Of a stretch of DNA of 64,000 nt, positions 63,715 to 64,000 are shown in pieces (position 1 is the stretch's first letter; each line of letters begins with the position of its first letter). Source of the DNA: Mycolicibacterium thermoresistibile (GTDB lineage: Bacteria > Actinomycetota > Actinomycetes > Mycobacteriales > Mycobacteriaceae); NCBI RefSeq assembly GCF_900187065.1, contig NZ_LT906483.1, positions 4,402,001 through 4,466,000 of the forward strand, read 5' to 3'. Made by a program: the position numbers and the translations under genes. The notes beneath the pieces are model-generated. The model was given only the letters and a program-made list of their open reading frames with translations. It had not been told where the DNA came from and made no database searches.

Positions 63715-64000
63715 CGATCGAAATCGCTTCCCGCGCACCGGCATGCAACGCACGCGCGGTCAACATCAACCAGGTGGTGAGCCCGTCCCGGGTGCCCGAG
63801 GCGAAGCCCTGCGCCGCCGCCCGGTAGTCCCGCTGCTGGGTCATCCAGAACACCTCCGGCACCCCCAGACCGTGCGGGTCCAGACCGCTGGCCATCGTCA
63901 CCAACCGCGACGCCGCGCGGGCCACCACCCCGTCCGCGGTGCCGAACGGCGCCAGCGCGAGCAGCTCACCGTGCACCACCGCCGCCAGCACCGTCGCGGG
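63689..64000 (-). CDS. Rv3662c-like conserved protein, C-terminal part (cut by window edge)
   Basis: The last 103 codons of a leftward gene that begins outside the window. Reads VHGELLALAPFGTADGVVARAASRLV, then DPHGLGVPEVFWMTQQRDY and a helical end with AGAREAISIAEAQAEAN. The position next to Ms1 matches Rv3662c; function unknown. Confidence 0.75.
   Translation of the reverse strand, partial: PATVLAAVVHGELLALAPFGTADGVVARAASRLVTMASGLDPHGLGVPEVFWMTQQRDYRAAAQGFASGTRDGLTTWLMLTARALHAGAREAISIAEAQAEAN

Overview
The window is chromosomal DNA from a high-GC mycobacterium (Mycolicibacterium/Mycobacterium type). The evidence is a gene order that matches, from memory, the M. tuberculosis Rv3644c-Rv3662c block: holB, membrane adenylate cyclase, topA, a small conserved gene, cspA, a DUF1998-type helicase, an Rv3651-like gene, the tad/Flp pilus genes, ssd and a HAD phosphatase. 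The two small RNAs expected at this locus, 6C/B11 and Ms1/MTS2823, are also present. Two large insertions break this backbone.

Region 1 (1 to about 34,100) is the right part of a siphovirus prophage whose left end lies outside the window. Almost all of it is transcribed leftward. Read right to left it holds an early control region (divergent repressor and Cro-like genes, antirepressor), a string of small overlapping early genes, an exonuclease/RecT/RusA recombination set, a replication protein with iteron-like repeats, a small serine recombinase, a short rightward lysogeny-type cassette, terminase, portal, MuF-protease fusion, capsid, tail and connector genes, a QueC-like gene, and the start of the tape measure gene. 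The prophage ends inside a tRNA-Thr(CGU) gene. Its repressor gene runs into that tRNA gene and takes its stop codon from it. This is the arrangement known from integration-dependent immunity phages such as BPs, where attP lies in the repressor gene and the integrase ends up at the opposite prophage end. No integrase gene is visible here, as that model predicts.

Region 2 (34,214-47,665) is the host backbone: holB, cyclase, topA, cspA, helicase, the Rv3651-like gene and the leftward tad operon (tadA-tadB-tadC-flp-tadE-tadG-like).

Region 3 (47,666-59,861) is a 12.2-kb element of the Tn554/RIT type. Its recombinase trio (two tyrosine recombinases plus a TnpC/DUF6262-like protein) sits near the right end, and the ends carry the inverted repeat TTATCTGTAA. 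It lies exactly inside tadA: joining the flanks restores an uninterrupted 392-residue reading frame. Cargo includes a KstR-like TetR regulator, a DUF6188-like protein, a second TetR regulator, a large MmpL transporter, an ImmA/IrrE-type peptidase remnant and a PD-(D/E)xK nuclease-like gene that could be a defence gene. Three copies of one 6-3-6 palindrome precede the regulator, the DUF6188-like gene and mmpL, which suggests a self-contained regulon.

Region 4 (59,862-64,000) resumes the backbone: the 5' part of tadA, ssd, 6C RNA, HAD phosphatase, Ms1 RNA, a 32-bp tandem repeat and the 3' end of a leftward gene that leaves the window.
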